Positions 26,030 to 33,306 of a stretch of 64,000 nt of DNA are shown one piece after another. The notes below the pieces were generated by a model that saw only the letters and a list, made by a program, of their open reading frames with translations, was not told where the DNA came from and searched no databases. Location of the stretch: the NCBI RefSeq assembly GCF_014647375.1, contig NZ_BMPB01000001.1, positions 620,001-684,000 on the forward strand, read 5' to 3'. The stretch is from Parabacteroides faecis. Lineage in GTDB: Bacteria > Bacteroidota > Bacteroidia > Bacteroidales > Tannerellaceae. Numbering within the stretch: position 1 is the stretch's first letter; each line of letters begins with the position of its first letter. A program made the translations under genes and the position numbers.

Positions 26030-27661
26030 TTACCAGTTCGGATTCTGTGTCAGATTCGGATTATTATCTCTGGCGTTTTGCGGGATAGGCCACAAATAAT
26101 GCTTGGAAGAATCGAAAGTCCTGTTTTGTCCCAGGAATTTTTCCTGCGTATAGTCTCCGATCGCAGCCTTTTCATCCTTATTAATGCCATATCCGGGTTC
26201 ATTCAGAACTTTTTCTGCGGTTTTCCAGCGGAGGATATCGAAGTAACGTTTATGTTCCGCTACGAATTCATGACGTCTCTCTCCACGGATCTTTTCACGC
26301 ATTTGTTCCTGTTTGCCCAGTAGTTTATCGACAGAAGGCAAACCGGCACGTGCTCTTACCTTGTTCACATTCGTGGCAATTTTTGCATTGCCCGGATCAT
26401 ACTCATTCAATGCTTCCGCCTGGATCAACAAGACTTCCGCATACCGGTAAAGGCTGAAGTTGGTCCATGAGTTTGCTGGCTTAGCTAATGTTTGATCGTT
26501 ATATTTCAGATACATATATCCCGTAATGCCGCCTCCCTCATTGTTTATGCGTTCAGGGTTGTTAAAGGCCGGATGGGGCATATAAGGTTCATATTTACCG
26601 TTCGGACGGAGACATTCGTAACCCGGGAGGAAGAATGTCTTCTTCAGGCGTGCATCCCGGTTCTCCCATGGATTGTTCATGTCATACTCTTTCGATTCGT
26701 AGATGCTTTCACCATTCGTCATTTCGTACGAATCGACCAGCTGGCGTGTAGGGCAGAAGCTGGCCCAGCCTTGTCCGGTTATTCCTGTTCCGGCAGGCGA
26801 ACAAAGGATCGGCAACATGTGAGTAATCTCGTCTTCCAGGTATTGTTTAGCCAGGATAACTTCTTTATTATTGTTATTGGCTTCTGATTTGAAGATGTAG
26901 GCAAAATCTTCTTCAAGATCATACATGTTCATATCGATCACTTTCTGGGCAGCATCGGCAGCTTCTTTCCATAGGTCGGCAGCATCCTGGTTATTATGGA
27001 ATTTTTTGTAACTGGCCATATCCAGATACATGTCTGCTTTTAATGTAAGCGCGGCTGCCTTATTGATACGGCCGGTATTGGCTCCGCTGTAACTATCCGG
27101 CAGATATTCGATAGCTTTGTTTACATTTTCCAGTGCATAATCCAGGACTTCCTGTTTAGAACTTCTGGGTAGTGCTGCATTTTCTAATTCGATCGGTTTT
27201 TCTTTGATCAATGGAATATCACCGAAATGACGTGTCATTCTATAATATTTCAATGCCAGGATAAAACGTGCTTCTCCCTCGAAACGCTGTTTTTTCGTCT
27301 CATCGATGGTCATACCGTTCAGTTTGTCGAGATAATAGAGGATGCGGTAGATATCGCCGTAAGTCCATTCTTCTTTCAGGTAACCGGTTGCGGCGTTATG
27401 GATACCCTGGCAAATGTAACCCAGGCCACTTTCGCCCCATGAATTTGTCATTAGAGAGTTATCGCTTTCACAGTCTCTCCAGAAGTCGCGTTCGCCGGGT
27501 AAAAGAGGATAAAGAGCATTTATCCCTTTCTCTGCGTCTGCTTCTGTTTGCCAGAAGGTATTTTCTGAAGCCTGGGATAACGGATCTCTGTCAAGAAAAT
27601 CGCTGCAGCTGCCTAATATGAGCGCTGAGGCCAACATGATATAGATACTGTATTTTTTCAT
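26030..27661 (-). CDS. SusD-like outer-membrane glycan-binding lipoprotein (locus A)
   Basis: RagB/SusD-family protein of 543 residues with lipobox LILGSC and the usual start of the mature protein (CSDFLDRDPLSQASENTFWQ). Family marks are EGEARFILALKYYRMTRHFG and DIPLI, the TPR-like helices NKAAALTLKADMYLDMASYK, and the C-terminal DIRLW-type block EHKRYFDILRWKTAEKVL with YLWPIPQNARDNNPNLTQNP. It binds glycan at the cell surface and acts as lid on the SusC channel encoded just upstream (6-nt gap). Confidence 0.93.
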   Translation of the reverse strand: MKKYSIYIMLASALILGSCSDFLDRDPLSQASENTFWQTEADAEKGINALYPLLPGERDFWRDCESDNSLMTNSWGESGLGYICQGIHNAATGYLKEEWTYGDIYRILYYLDKLNGMTIDETKKQRFEGEARFILALKYYRMTRHFGDIPLIKEKPIELENAALPRSSKQEVLDYALENVNKAIEYLPDSYSGANTGRINKAAALTLKADMYLDMASYKKFHNNQDAADLWKEAADAAQKVIDMNMYDLEEDFAYIFKSEANNNNKEVILAKQYLEDEITHMLPILCSPAGTGITGQGWASFCPTRQLVDSYEMTNGESIYESKEYDMNNPWENRDARLKKTFFLPGYECLRPNGKYEPYMPHPAFNNPERINNEGGGITGYMYLKYNDQTLAKPANSWTNFSLYRYAEVLLIQAEALNEYDPGNAKIATNVNKVRARAGLPSVDKLLGKQEQMREKIRGERRHEFVAEHKRYFDILRWKTAEKVLNEPGYGINKDEKAAIGDYTQEKFLGQNRTFDSSKHYLWPIPQNARDNNPNLTQNPNW

Positions 27662-27667
27662 ATTTTA

Positions 27668-30600
27668 TCAGAATTGAAGATTTAAACCAAATGCAAATGT
27701 TCTCGATAGCGGGTACCAGCTACCTTCCGGGTCGAAGCCGTCATAACCGGTAATGGTTCCCAGGTTTTGTCCGGACAAGTAAAGTCTGAGATATTGAATA
27801 TTTACTTTCTCCAGTAGTGTTTTCGGGATCGTATAACCGATCTGTACGTTCTGAATTTTCAGGAAGTCGGCTTTACGGAGCCAGTAACTGTTGTATTGAG
27901 TATCGTTGGCTGTATTTGTCAGGGTCAGGCGTGGATAGGTTGCATCAGGATTTGACTCGCTCCAGGCATCCATATGCATTGGACGTGCATTCTGCGACAG
28001 ATAGAAAGCCCATCCCTCGTATCCGCTGATATACTTTTTGACATTTAAACGGCCATACATATTCATGGAGAAGTCGAATCCTTTGTAACCGAAACGCAAG
28101 TTGATACCGTAATTTACAGGTATTTTTCTGTTCAAAACGGTACGGTCTTCTCCATTGATTTCCTTATCTCCGTTTTGATCTTTAAATTTGATATTGCCTG
28201 GCAGTACATTACCCTGTTTAGCATGATTGGCAATATCTTCTTCGTTTTGGAACAAACCTTCGGCCTCATATCCATAAGGTAGCTGGTAACGGTCGTTCAG
28301 GTAAGTGATGGCATTTCCTTCTATCCATTTATCTGATTCTCCCATTTCCAACACTTTATTTTTTGAAAAGCTGGCATTCGCATCGATACCCCATGAAAAA
28401 TCACCTCGACTGTCATCGTAACTTACCAGAAAATCCATACCCTGATTTCTCATTTTCAAAAGGTTGGAAAGAGGTGCCGATAATCCGAACTCTGTCGGAA
28501 CCGGTGGTGTGTACAGGATATCGCTTCTCAGGTTGTTGAAGTAATCTACGGTTAATTTGATCTTTTGATCCAGGAAACCAAAGTCGAGTCCGACATTTGT
28601 GAATGTTGAAACTTCCCAGGAGATATCCTTATTGATTGCGACGTTATTGTATGCGCCGCCGACCAGGTTATTGTTGAAGGCATAAATCTTAGGATTGTAA
28701 GCCAGCACCTGGGCTGTCGGGTAATAACCGACCTTTTCTGCATCTCCCAGTTTACCCCAGGAAGCTCTGATCTTCAGTTCGGATAGCCAGTCGATATTTT
28801 CCATGAACGATTCACGGTTGATATTCCATCCGGCAGAAAATGATGGGAATGTACCCCAGCGATGTCCTTTTGCGAAGCGTGACGAACCATCCCCCCTGAT
28901 GTTCGCTTCAAACAGGTATTTGCCCTCATAGTCATAATTCAAACGACCGAACCAGGATTGGATAGCAACATCTTTTGCATTTCCTCCATTTTGTTTATTA
29001 CTGCTGCCTGTATCGAGAACGTCAATATTGTCAAAAGGCATATTGTCGCGGGAAGCCCAGAATGTTTCATATTTGTAATATTCCTGGGAATAACCAGCCA
29101 GCACTTTGAAATTGTGTTTCGAATTGATACTGAAAGCATAATCTGTCGTAAATTGTAACTGGGTACGGAAATCATAGGCATTCGTATTTTTTAGTGACGA
29201 TACCATATTCTCTGTTTTTGCAATATTTCCGTCCGCATCGTACAGGTAGTATGTATTGACCCTGTCCTTGTTCGTCTGGTCATGGGTATAGCCGGATACA
29301 CTACCTTTAATATTCCAGTCTTTCAAAGGAGAATAGACAACATCGAAAATAGCCAGCATTTCTTTATGCCTTTCTTTGGAATAACCTGCTTCGTTTACTC
29401 CGGCTATCGGATTACTTGCCATGGAAGAACCGATTGCATACAGTCCGTTTGGTTCTCTGATCGCTGTAATCGGAGATATCCGGCTGGATTGGCTTTGCCA
29501 GTATTCTGTTCCTCCGTTCGGATTTTTGATATTCGTTTGCGTATATTGCATATTTAAACGGGCCGTCAGATTCTTTAATATCTGAAATTGCAGGTCCGGT
29601 TTAAAAATGAGACGGTTATAATTGTTATTCGGCAATGTTCCTTCCTGATAGTCGTTCGACACGGAAACACGGTAAGTGATTGACCTTTCCTTTCCCGACA
29701 AGGCGATATGGGTATTGTTGATAAGGGTATTTTTATTGTAAATCTCTTTATACCATTTATTGTCCGCATACTTTCCTGCTCGCAGATCCTGAATACCTTG
29801 TTCTCCAAAATAAGCGTCTTTTCCATCGTTCATCAATGCTTCGTCGTACAATCTCATATAGTCTTCCGCACCTACAAAATCAAGTTTGAACTGTGGATTC
29901 TGAATACCGATATTTGTAGAAAATTCCACTACCGGACGATCGGAAGCCTTTGCTGTTTTTGTAGTAATGAGAATAACGCCATTGGCTGCACGTGATCCGT
30001 AGATGGAAGCAGACGCAGCATCTTTTAGTACGGAAATGCTTTCGATATCGTTGGGGTTCAGGGTATAAATGTTACCCGGTATTCCGTCGATCAGAATTAA
30101 TACACCGGAACTGCTGCCTATAGTGGATGTACCCCGGATATTAATGCTGGCTCCTGATCCAGCGGCACCACTACCTTTACTGACCATCATGCCCGGAACG
30201 GAGCTGGCCATCAATTCCTGGACATTGGTTACGGGGCGTGCTTTCAATACTTCATCTGTTTTTATCGTTCCTATGGCACCGGTCAGATTCACTTTTTTCT
30301 GTGTGCCGAAACCGACTACAATGACTTCATCCAGTGCTTGTGTATCTTCTTTCAAACTGATTTTGACCATGCTCTGGTTACCTATGCGGATTTCCTGGGG
30401 AATATAGCCGATATAGGAGATGAGTAATGTGGAATTACCAGGTATATCCAAGCTGAATTTTCCATCCATATCCGTGATTGTCCCTGTAGTAGCTCCTTTT
30501 ATAGAAACATTGGCTCCAATAATAGGCTCTCCGTTTACATCTGTCACGACGCCTGTTATTTTTTTTGTGCCTTGCTGGCTGATAAGAGACGGTTTGTCCG

Positions 30601-30976
30601 TACCATTCTTTTTGAGTAATAAAATGTATTTATTGTCAAATTCGTAAGCAATATCCGTATCCTTGAATGCATCTTCCAGATAAGAAATGATTTTTCCTGT
30701 TTTTTTGTGAACAGTGATTGAACGTTCGGTATTTACTTCCCGGTTTCTGAATACAACCAGATAGTCAGTCTGTTTTTCTATTTGATTAATAAGTTGACCA
30801 ACGGAAAGTACGTCTGTCTCCAGTTTTATGATGGTATTTTGTGCTTCAGAATTGACCGCAACCATCTGGAAAATGCAGACGAAGAGCATAACAAGTGATA
30901 TTCTCATGATTCTAAAATATTCTTTAAAGTGTTTATCATGTACAATAAAGAGTGGTAACAAAGTTTTTATTTTCAT
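27668..30976 (-). CDS. SusC-like TonB-dependent transporter with STN domain (locus A)
   Basis: Outer-membrane oligosaccharide importer of 1102 residues. Order of parts: a 23-residue leader before the hydrophobic signal (signal starts at M24, RISLVMLFVCIFQMVAV), an STN domain at about 45-125 that contacts the FecR anti-sigma factor, a CarboxypepD-reg-like domain (KKITGVVTDVNGEPIIGANV), the plug (EDTQALDEVIVVGFGTQKKV; GSRAANGVILITTKTAK) and a 22-strand barrel ending FGLNLQF. The STN domain shows it both transports and signals to its own sigma factor. Similar 22-23-residue leaders are found in the SusC proteins of loci B and C. A candidate antisense RNA overlaps its start. Confidence 0.94.
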   Translation of the reverse strand: MKIKTLLPLFIVHDKHFKEYFRIMRISLVMLFVCIFQMVAVNSEAQNTIIKLETDVLSVGQLINQIEKQTDYLVVFRNREVNTERSITVHKKTGKIISYLEDAFKDTDIAYEFDNKYILLLKKNGTDKPSLISQQGTKKITGVVTDVNGEPIIGANVSIKGATTGTITDMDGKFSLDIPGNSTLLISYIGYIPQEIRIGNQSMVKISLKEDTQALDEVIVVGFGTQKKVNLTGAIGTIKTDEVLKARPVTNVQELMASSVPGMMVSKGSGAAGSGASINIRGTSTIGSSSGVLILIDGIPGNIYTLNPNDIESISVLKDAASASIYGSRAANGVILITTKTAKASDRPVVEFSTNIGIQNPQFKLDFVGAEDYMRLYDEALMNDGKDAYFGEQGIQDLRAGKYADNKWYKEIYNKNTLINNTHIALSGKERSITYRVSVSNDYQEGTLPNNNYNRLIFKPDLQFQILKNLTARLNMQYTQTNIKNPNGGTEYWQSQSSRISPITAIREPNGLYAIGSSMASNPIAGVNEAGYSKERHKEMLAIFDVVYSPLKDWNIKGSVSGYTHDQTNKDRVNTYYLYDADGNIAKTENMVSSLKNTNAYDFRTQLQFTTDYAFSINSKHNFKVLAGYSQEYYKYETFWASRDNMPFDNIDVLDTGSSNKQNGGNAKDVAIQSWFGRLNYDYEGKYLFEANIRGDGSSRFAKGHRWGTFPSFSAGWNINRESFMENIDWLSELKIRASWGKLGDAEKVGYYPTAQVLAYNPKIYAFNNNLVGGAYNNVAINKDISWEVSTFTNVGLDFGFLDQKIKLTVDYFNNLRSDILYTPPVPTEFGLSAPLSNLLKMRNQGMDFLVSYDDSRGDFSWGIDANASFSKNKVLEMGESDKWIEGNAITYLNDRYQLPYGYEAEGLFQNEEDIANHAKQGNVLPGNIKFKDQNGDKEINGEDRTVLNRKIPVNYGINLRFGYKGFDFSMNMYGRLNVKKYISGYEGWAFYLSQNARPMHMDAWSESNPDATYPRLTLTNTANDTQYNSYWLRKADFLKIQNVQIGYTIPKTLLEKVNIQYLRLYLSGQNLGTITGYDGFDPEGSWYPLSRTFAFGLNLQF

Positions 30977-30989
30977 ATCTTTGCTAATT

Positions 30990-31070
30990 GTTAGGTGAAT
31001 ACTAATTTTAACTGCTAGTGTTTACTTGCTTCTTAACGGCGGATGGTTCCAACATCTGCCGTTATTTTTT
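30990..31070 (+). ncRNA. predicted antisense small RNA over the locus A susC start
   Basis: On the strand opposite susC, TATCTTTG (30976-30983) is a -7 box match; a transcript starting near 30990 would run to the terminator at 31035-31070, about 80 nt. No clear -33 TTTG is present. The same arrangement recurs in loci B and C, which is the main support. Antisense RNAs repressing susC-like genes (DonS type) are known in Bacteroides. Confidence 0.45.
31035..31070 (+). terminator. hairpin with T-tract in the FecR-susC gap (locus A)
   Basis: Stem AACGGCgGATG/CATCtGCCGTT (31035-31063, one G-U pair) followed by ATTTTTT on the plus strand only. It is therefore oriented to end a plus-strand, antisense transcript. 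Confidence 0.65.
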
Positions 31071-31083
31071 CTAAAAGAGTTTT

Positions 31084-31096
31084 CCCATAGGCATAC
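31084..31096 (-). promoter_or_regulatory. conserved motif downstream of fecR (locus A copy)
   Basis: Read on the minus strand this is GTATGCCTATGGG. Closely similar motifs (ATGCCTATGAA, ATGCCCATGAA) are found at the same place in loci B and C, 109-132 nt ahead of susC. It is a candidate promoter element for the cognate ECF sigma factor. Confidence 0.4.
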
Positions 31097-31119
31097 TATT
31101 TAAAAGGTTCGACATTCAA

Positions 31120-32094
31120 TTAATTTAATGTGATGATATTGCTTTCTTCATCTTTTTGTATTTTAAATTTATGTATTTTCTGTATCATCCGGAGAATTTC
31201 GTCGATGCCGTCCCGTTGACGGAATTTACCTGTGTATTCCCATTTGAAAATAGAGGGGTCTTTGACTTCTATTTTTACGTCGTAGTAGAGTTCCAGCTTT
31301 TTCAGGATGTCGATAAGAAGTTCATTCTCAAAACTATATATTCCATCTCTCCAAAGAAAATAGTCAGGATGAGGTATAGAGCTGATTTGCATTTGATTTT
31401 CTTTTATTGTCACTTTTTCATCAGGCTTAAGGATCACTCCTTTCTTCCCGGAATGTGGAAAATAGACATGTAACGATCCTTCGAGCAGGCTTGTTTGAAT
31501 ATCTTTTTCGCCAGGATAACTGTCTACATTGAACTTTGTACCTAAGACCTTCATTTCTACTCCCTGGGAAGATACAATAAACGGTTTTTCCGGATTTTTA
31601 GCGACATCGAAAAAGGCTTCTCCTTCCACGGTCACTCGTCTTTCTTTTCCGGAGAATAAAGCCGGGTAAGTCAATTTGGTCTGAGAGTTAAGCCAGACTT
31701 CGGTTCCGTCCTGCAAAGTTAGTCTTACACGTTGACCGGCAGGTACATAAAGGGTGTTTTCGATGTTCGCTACAGGCTGTTGCGCCTCATAATGGCTGGC
31801 AGTGAGCCAATAGGTCGATAAAACGAGCAATGCAATGGCTGCAGCATAACTGGCTGCATGCAACATGGTTTTACGTATCTTTTTTGTCCGGATGATTTTG
31901 TTGAATAATATATATCCTTGCTTATTCTCCTCCTTATTGTCTGATCGGTCGGAAAGAGTCAGCAAGGCATTCATATTTTTATATTCGATGAATTGTTTTT
32001 TCAATTCACCGTCAGTCTCCACCAGTCTTAAAAGCTGTAACCTTTCTGTAGTATCGAGCTCTCCCTGGAAATATTTTATTATTTGTTCATTCAT
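31120..32094 (-). CDS. FecR-family anti-sigma factor (locus A)
   Basis: Inner-membrane regulator of about 324 residues from ATG 32094 (MNEQIIKYFQGELDTTE). A cytoplasmic N-terminal anti-sigma part is followed by a membrane helix (AASYAAAIALLVLSTYWLTA), the periplasmic FecR domain (LYVPAGQRVRLTLQDGTEVW; VEGEAFFDVAKNPEKPFIV; MKVLGTKFNVDSYPGEKD) and a C-terminal DUF4974/STN-like part (FENELLIDILKKLELYYDVK). It relays the substrate signal from the SusC STN domain to the sigma factor encoded upstream. The gap to susC carries the conserved motif and hairpin listed separately. Confidence 0.92.
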   Translation of the reverse strand: MNEQIIKYFQGELDTTERLQLLRLVETDGELKKQFIEYKNMNALLTLSDRSDNKEENKQGYILFNKIIRTKKIRKTMLHAASYAAAIALLVLSTYWLTASHYEAQQPVANIENTLYVPAGQRVRLTLQDGTEVWLNSQTKLTYPALFSGKERRVTVEGEAFFDVAKNPEKPFIVSSQGVEMKVLGTKFNVDSYPGEKDIQTSLLEGSLHVYFPHSGKKGVILKPDEKVTIKENQMQISSIPHPDYFLWRDGIYSFENELLIDILKKLELYYDVKIEVKDPSIFKWEYTGKFRQRDGIDEILRMIQKIHKFKIQKDEESNIITLN

Positions 32095-32169
32095 AATTTT
32101 GTCCTTATATATAGTAGACACCTGAACGAAAGAAAATCGTTAAACAAAAAATAATTTTTTTCGAAATTC

Positions 32170-32748
32170 TTATAAGGAAAGTAGAAACAGCAGTATCGGG
32201 AGGTAATCTTTGAGTTCGTTTCTTAGTTTTTTATAGGCAATACCTATTTGACTTCCAACGGTATTAATAGAAATATTCAGTTCCTGGGCAATCTCTTTCT
32301 GTTTTTTACCTTCAATTTTGCTCATGATGAATATCGTCCTGCATCTTTCGGGAAGGGAGTCTAATACGCGGCTAATGAGTTTTTCAATATCCTGATCGGA
32401 AAAAAGATTGTTATCGAAGGCTTCCAGTGAATCTAAATTCATTCGTAGGGAGATAGCGTATTCTTCCTGTAGTTTACTGGCTGTATCTTGTACGACAAGT
32501 TGGTGGCGCAGTTGATTCAGGCATTTATTTTTGATGGTTGTGAATAAGTAGGCGATGAGATTCATATGCATATTGAGCATTTCTTTGTTTTCCCAAAGTT
32601 CAACGAAGACATCCTGCACAATATTTTCGGCATCTTCATCCAGGATGACGTACTCTTTGGCAAAGTGTTTCATTTTTGAGAAATAAGAGAGGTAAATGTC
32701 TTCAAATCTGACATCCTCTCTTTGTTCGCCCAATACCTTTGTTTTCAT
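32170..32748 (-). CDS. ECF-type sigma factor of locus A
   Basis: Sigma-70 family protein of 192 residues with region 2 (FAKEYVILDEDAENIVQDVF, then VELWENK) and region 4 (LPERCRTIFIMSKIEGKKQK, then EIAQELNISINTVGSQIGIA). It is the type regulated by FecR in SusC/D loci: it activates its own susC operon when substrate is sensed. Start ATG at 32748. It lies 14 nt from one arm of a 15-bp inverted-repeat pair (32763-32952) that may form an invertible promoter. Confidence 0.92.
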   Translation of the reverse strand: MKTKVLGEQREDVRFEDIYLSYFSKMKHFAKEYVILDEDAENIVQDVFVELWENKEMLNMHMNLIAYLFTTIKNKCLNQLRHQLVVQDTASKLQEEYAISLRMNLDSLEAFDNNLFSDQDIEKLISRVLDSLPERCRTIFIMSKIEGKKQKEIAQELNISINTVGSQIGIAYKKLRNELKDYLPILLFLLSL

Positions 32749-32762
32749 TGATTGATAACTTT

Positions 32763-32777
32763 GTTCTAGAAGAACTA
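32763..32777 (+). repeat. 15-bp inverted repeat, left arm, ahead of the locus A sigma gene
   Basis: GTTCTAGAAGAACTA, exact reverse complement of 32938-32952. GTTC/GAAC flank an asymmetric 5-nt core, so orientation is defined. Confidence 0.7.
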
Positions 32778-32937
32778 CATCTAAAATATCTATTTATATA
32801 ATTGATAATCAGATGTATAAATATTTGTATCATTTATAAAAAAACTTTGTATACTGTTCTTTGGATCAAATGATTTATTCCACACAATTAGGAACTTATC
32901 TTATAAATAACTTATATTTGTATTTCAATAAATATAA
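32778..32937. other. possible invertible promoter segment (160 bp)
   Basis: Very AT-rich spacer between the 15-bp inverted repeats. The only TAnnTTTG box is TATATTTG on the plus strand (32913-32920), with TTAG 21 nt upstream, which faces away from the sigma gene. If inverted the box would sit at about 32795-32802 on the minus strand and start RNA about 40 nt ahead of the sigma ATG. No recombinase gene is adjacent, so inversion would need an enzyme acting in trans. Confidence 0.45.
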
Positions 32938-32952
32938 TAGTTCTTCTAGAAC
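32938..32952 (-). repeat. 15-bp inverted repeat, right arm
   Basis: TAGTTCTTCTAGAAC, exact reverse complement of 32763-32777. Beyond it, to 33148, the spacer is AT-rich with no recognisable feature. Confidence 0.7.
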
Positions 32953-33148
32953 TCAGGTTATTAGTGCGTTTATTTTTGTTTTTAGATACATCTGAGAAGT
33001 GCTTATTTAACTATTACAAATTTTCAGCCGTAAATTAATTTTATTTCCTATTGCTTTACGGAAAATTATCTTTATATTGCCGTTCTAAGTTAATCTGTTA
33101 GTATTCAGATAGATGCTCTTATCCTTTCCCTGGTACATTCTGAAGAAA

Positions 33149-33244
33149 TCAGCGGCTGATAATTGTCAGCCATACGGCTGATGATTGTGAACCGTATGGC
33201 CGATAATTATCAACCATACGGTTGAAGGTTGTCAACCGCTGATT
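33149..33244. repeat. tandem array of four 22-bp palindromic units
   Basis: Four consecutive units of about 22 bp, each an interrupted palindrome (GGCTGA..TCAGCC in the first, GGTTGA..TCAACC in the last, looser in the middle two) joined by CATACGG/CGTATGG. The whole is enclosed by ATCAGCGG/CCGCTGAT. The array lies 63 nt past the stop of the deacetylase gene. A related element with CCGTATGG/CCATACGG arms lies at 58936-58988. Confidence 0.65.
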
Positions 33245-33306
33245 AGTCGCCGTACTAATTCAAATTAGTAAGCATACTTTTTCCGGTTACATCGGCATGA
33301 AATTCT

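Noticed and set aside
31035-31070. Terminator for the sigma-FecR transcript (minus strand)
   Set aside because: The T-tract lies on the plus strand; on the minus strand the stem is preceded by A residues and followed by AAGAAGC, so it is not an intrinsic terminator in that direction.
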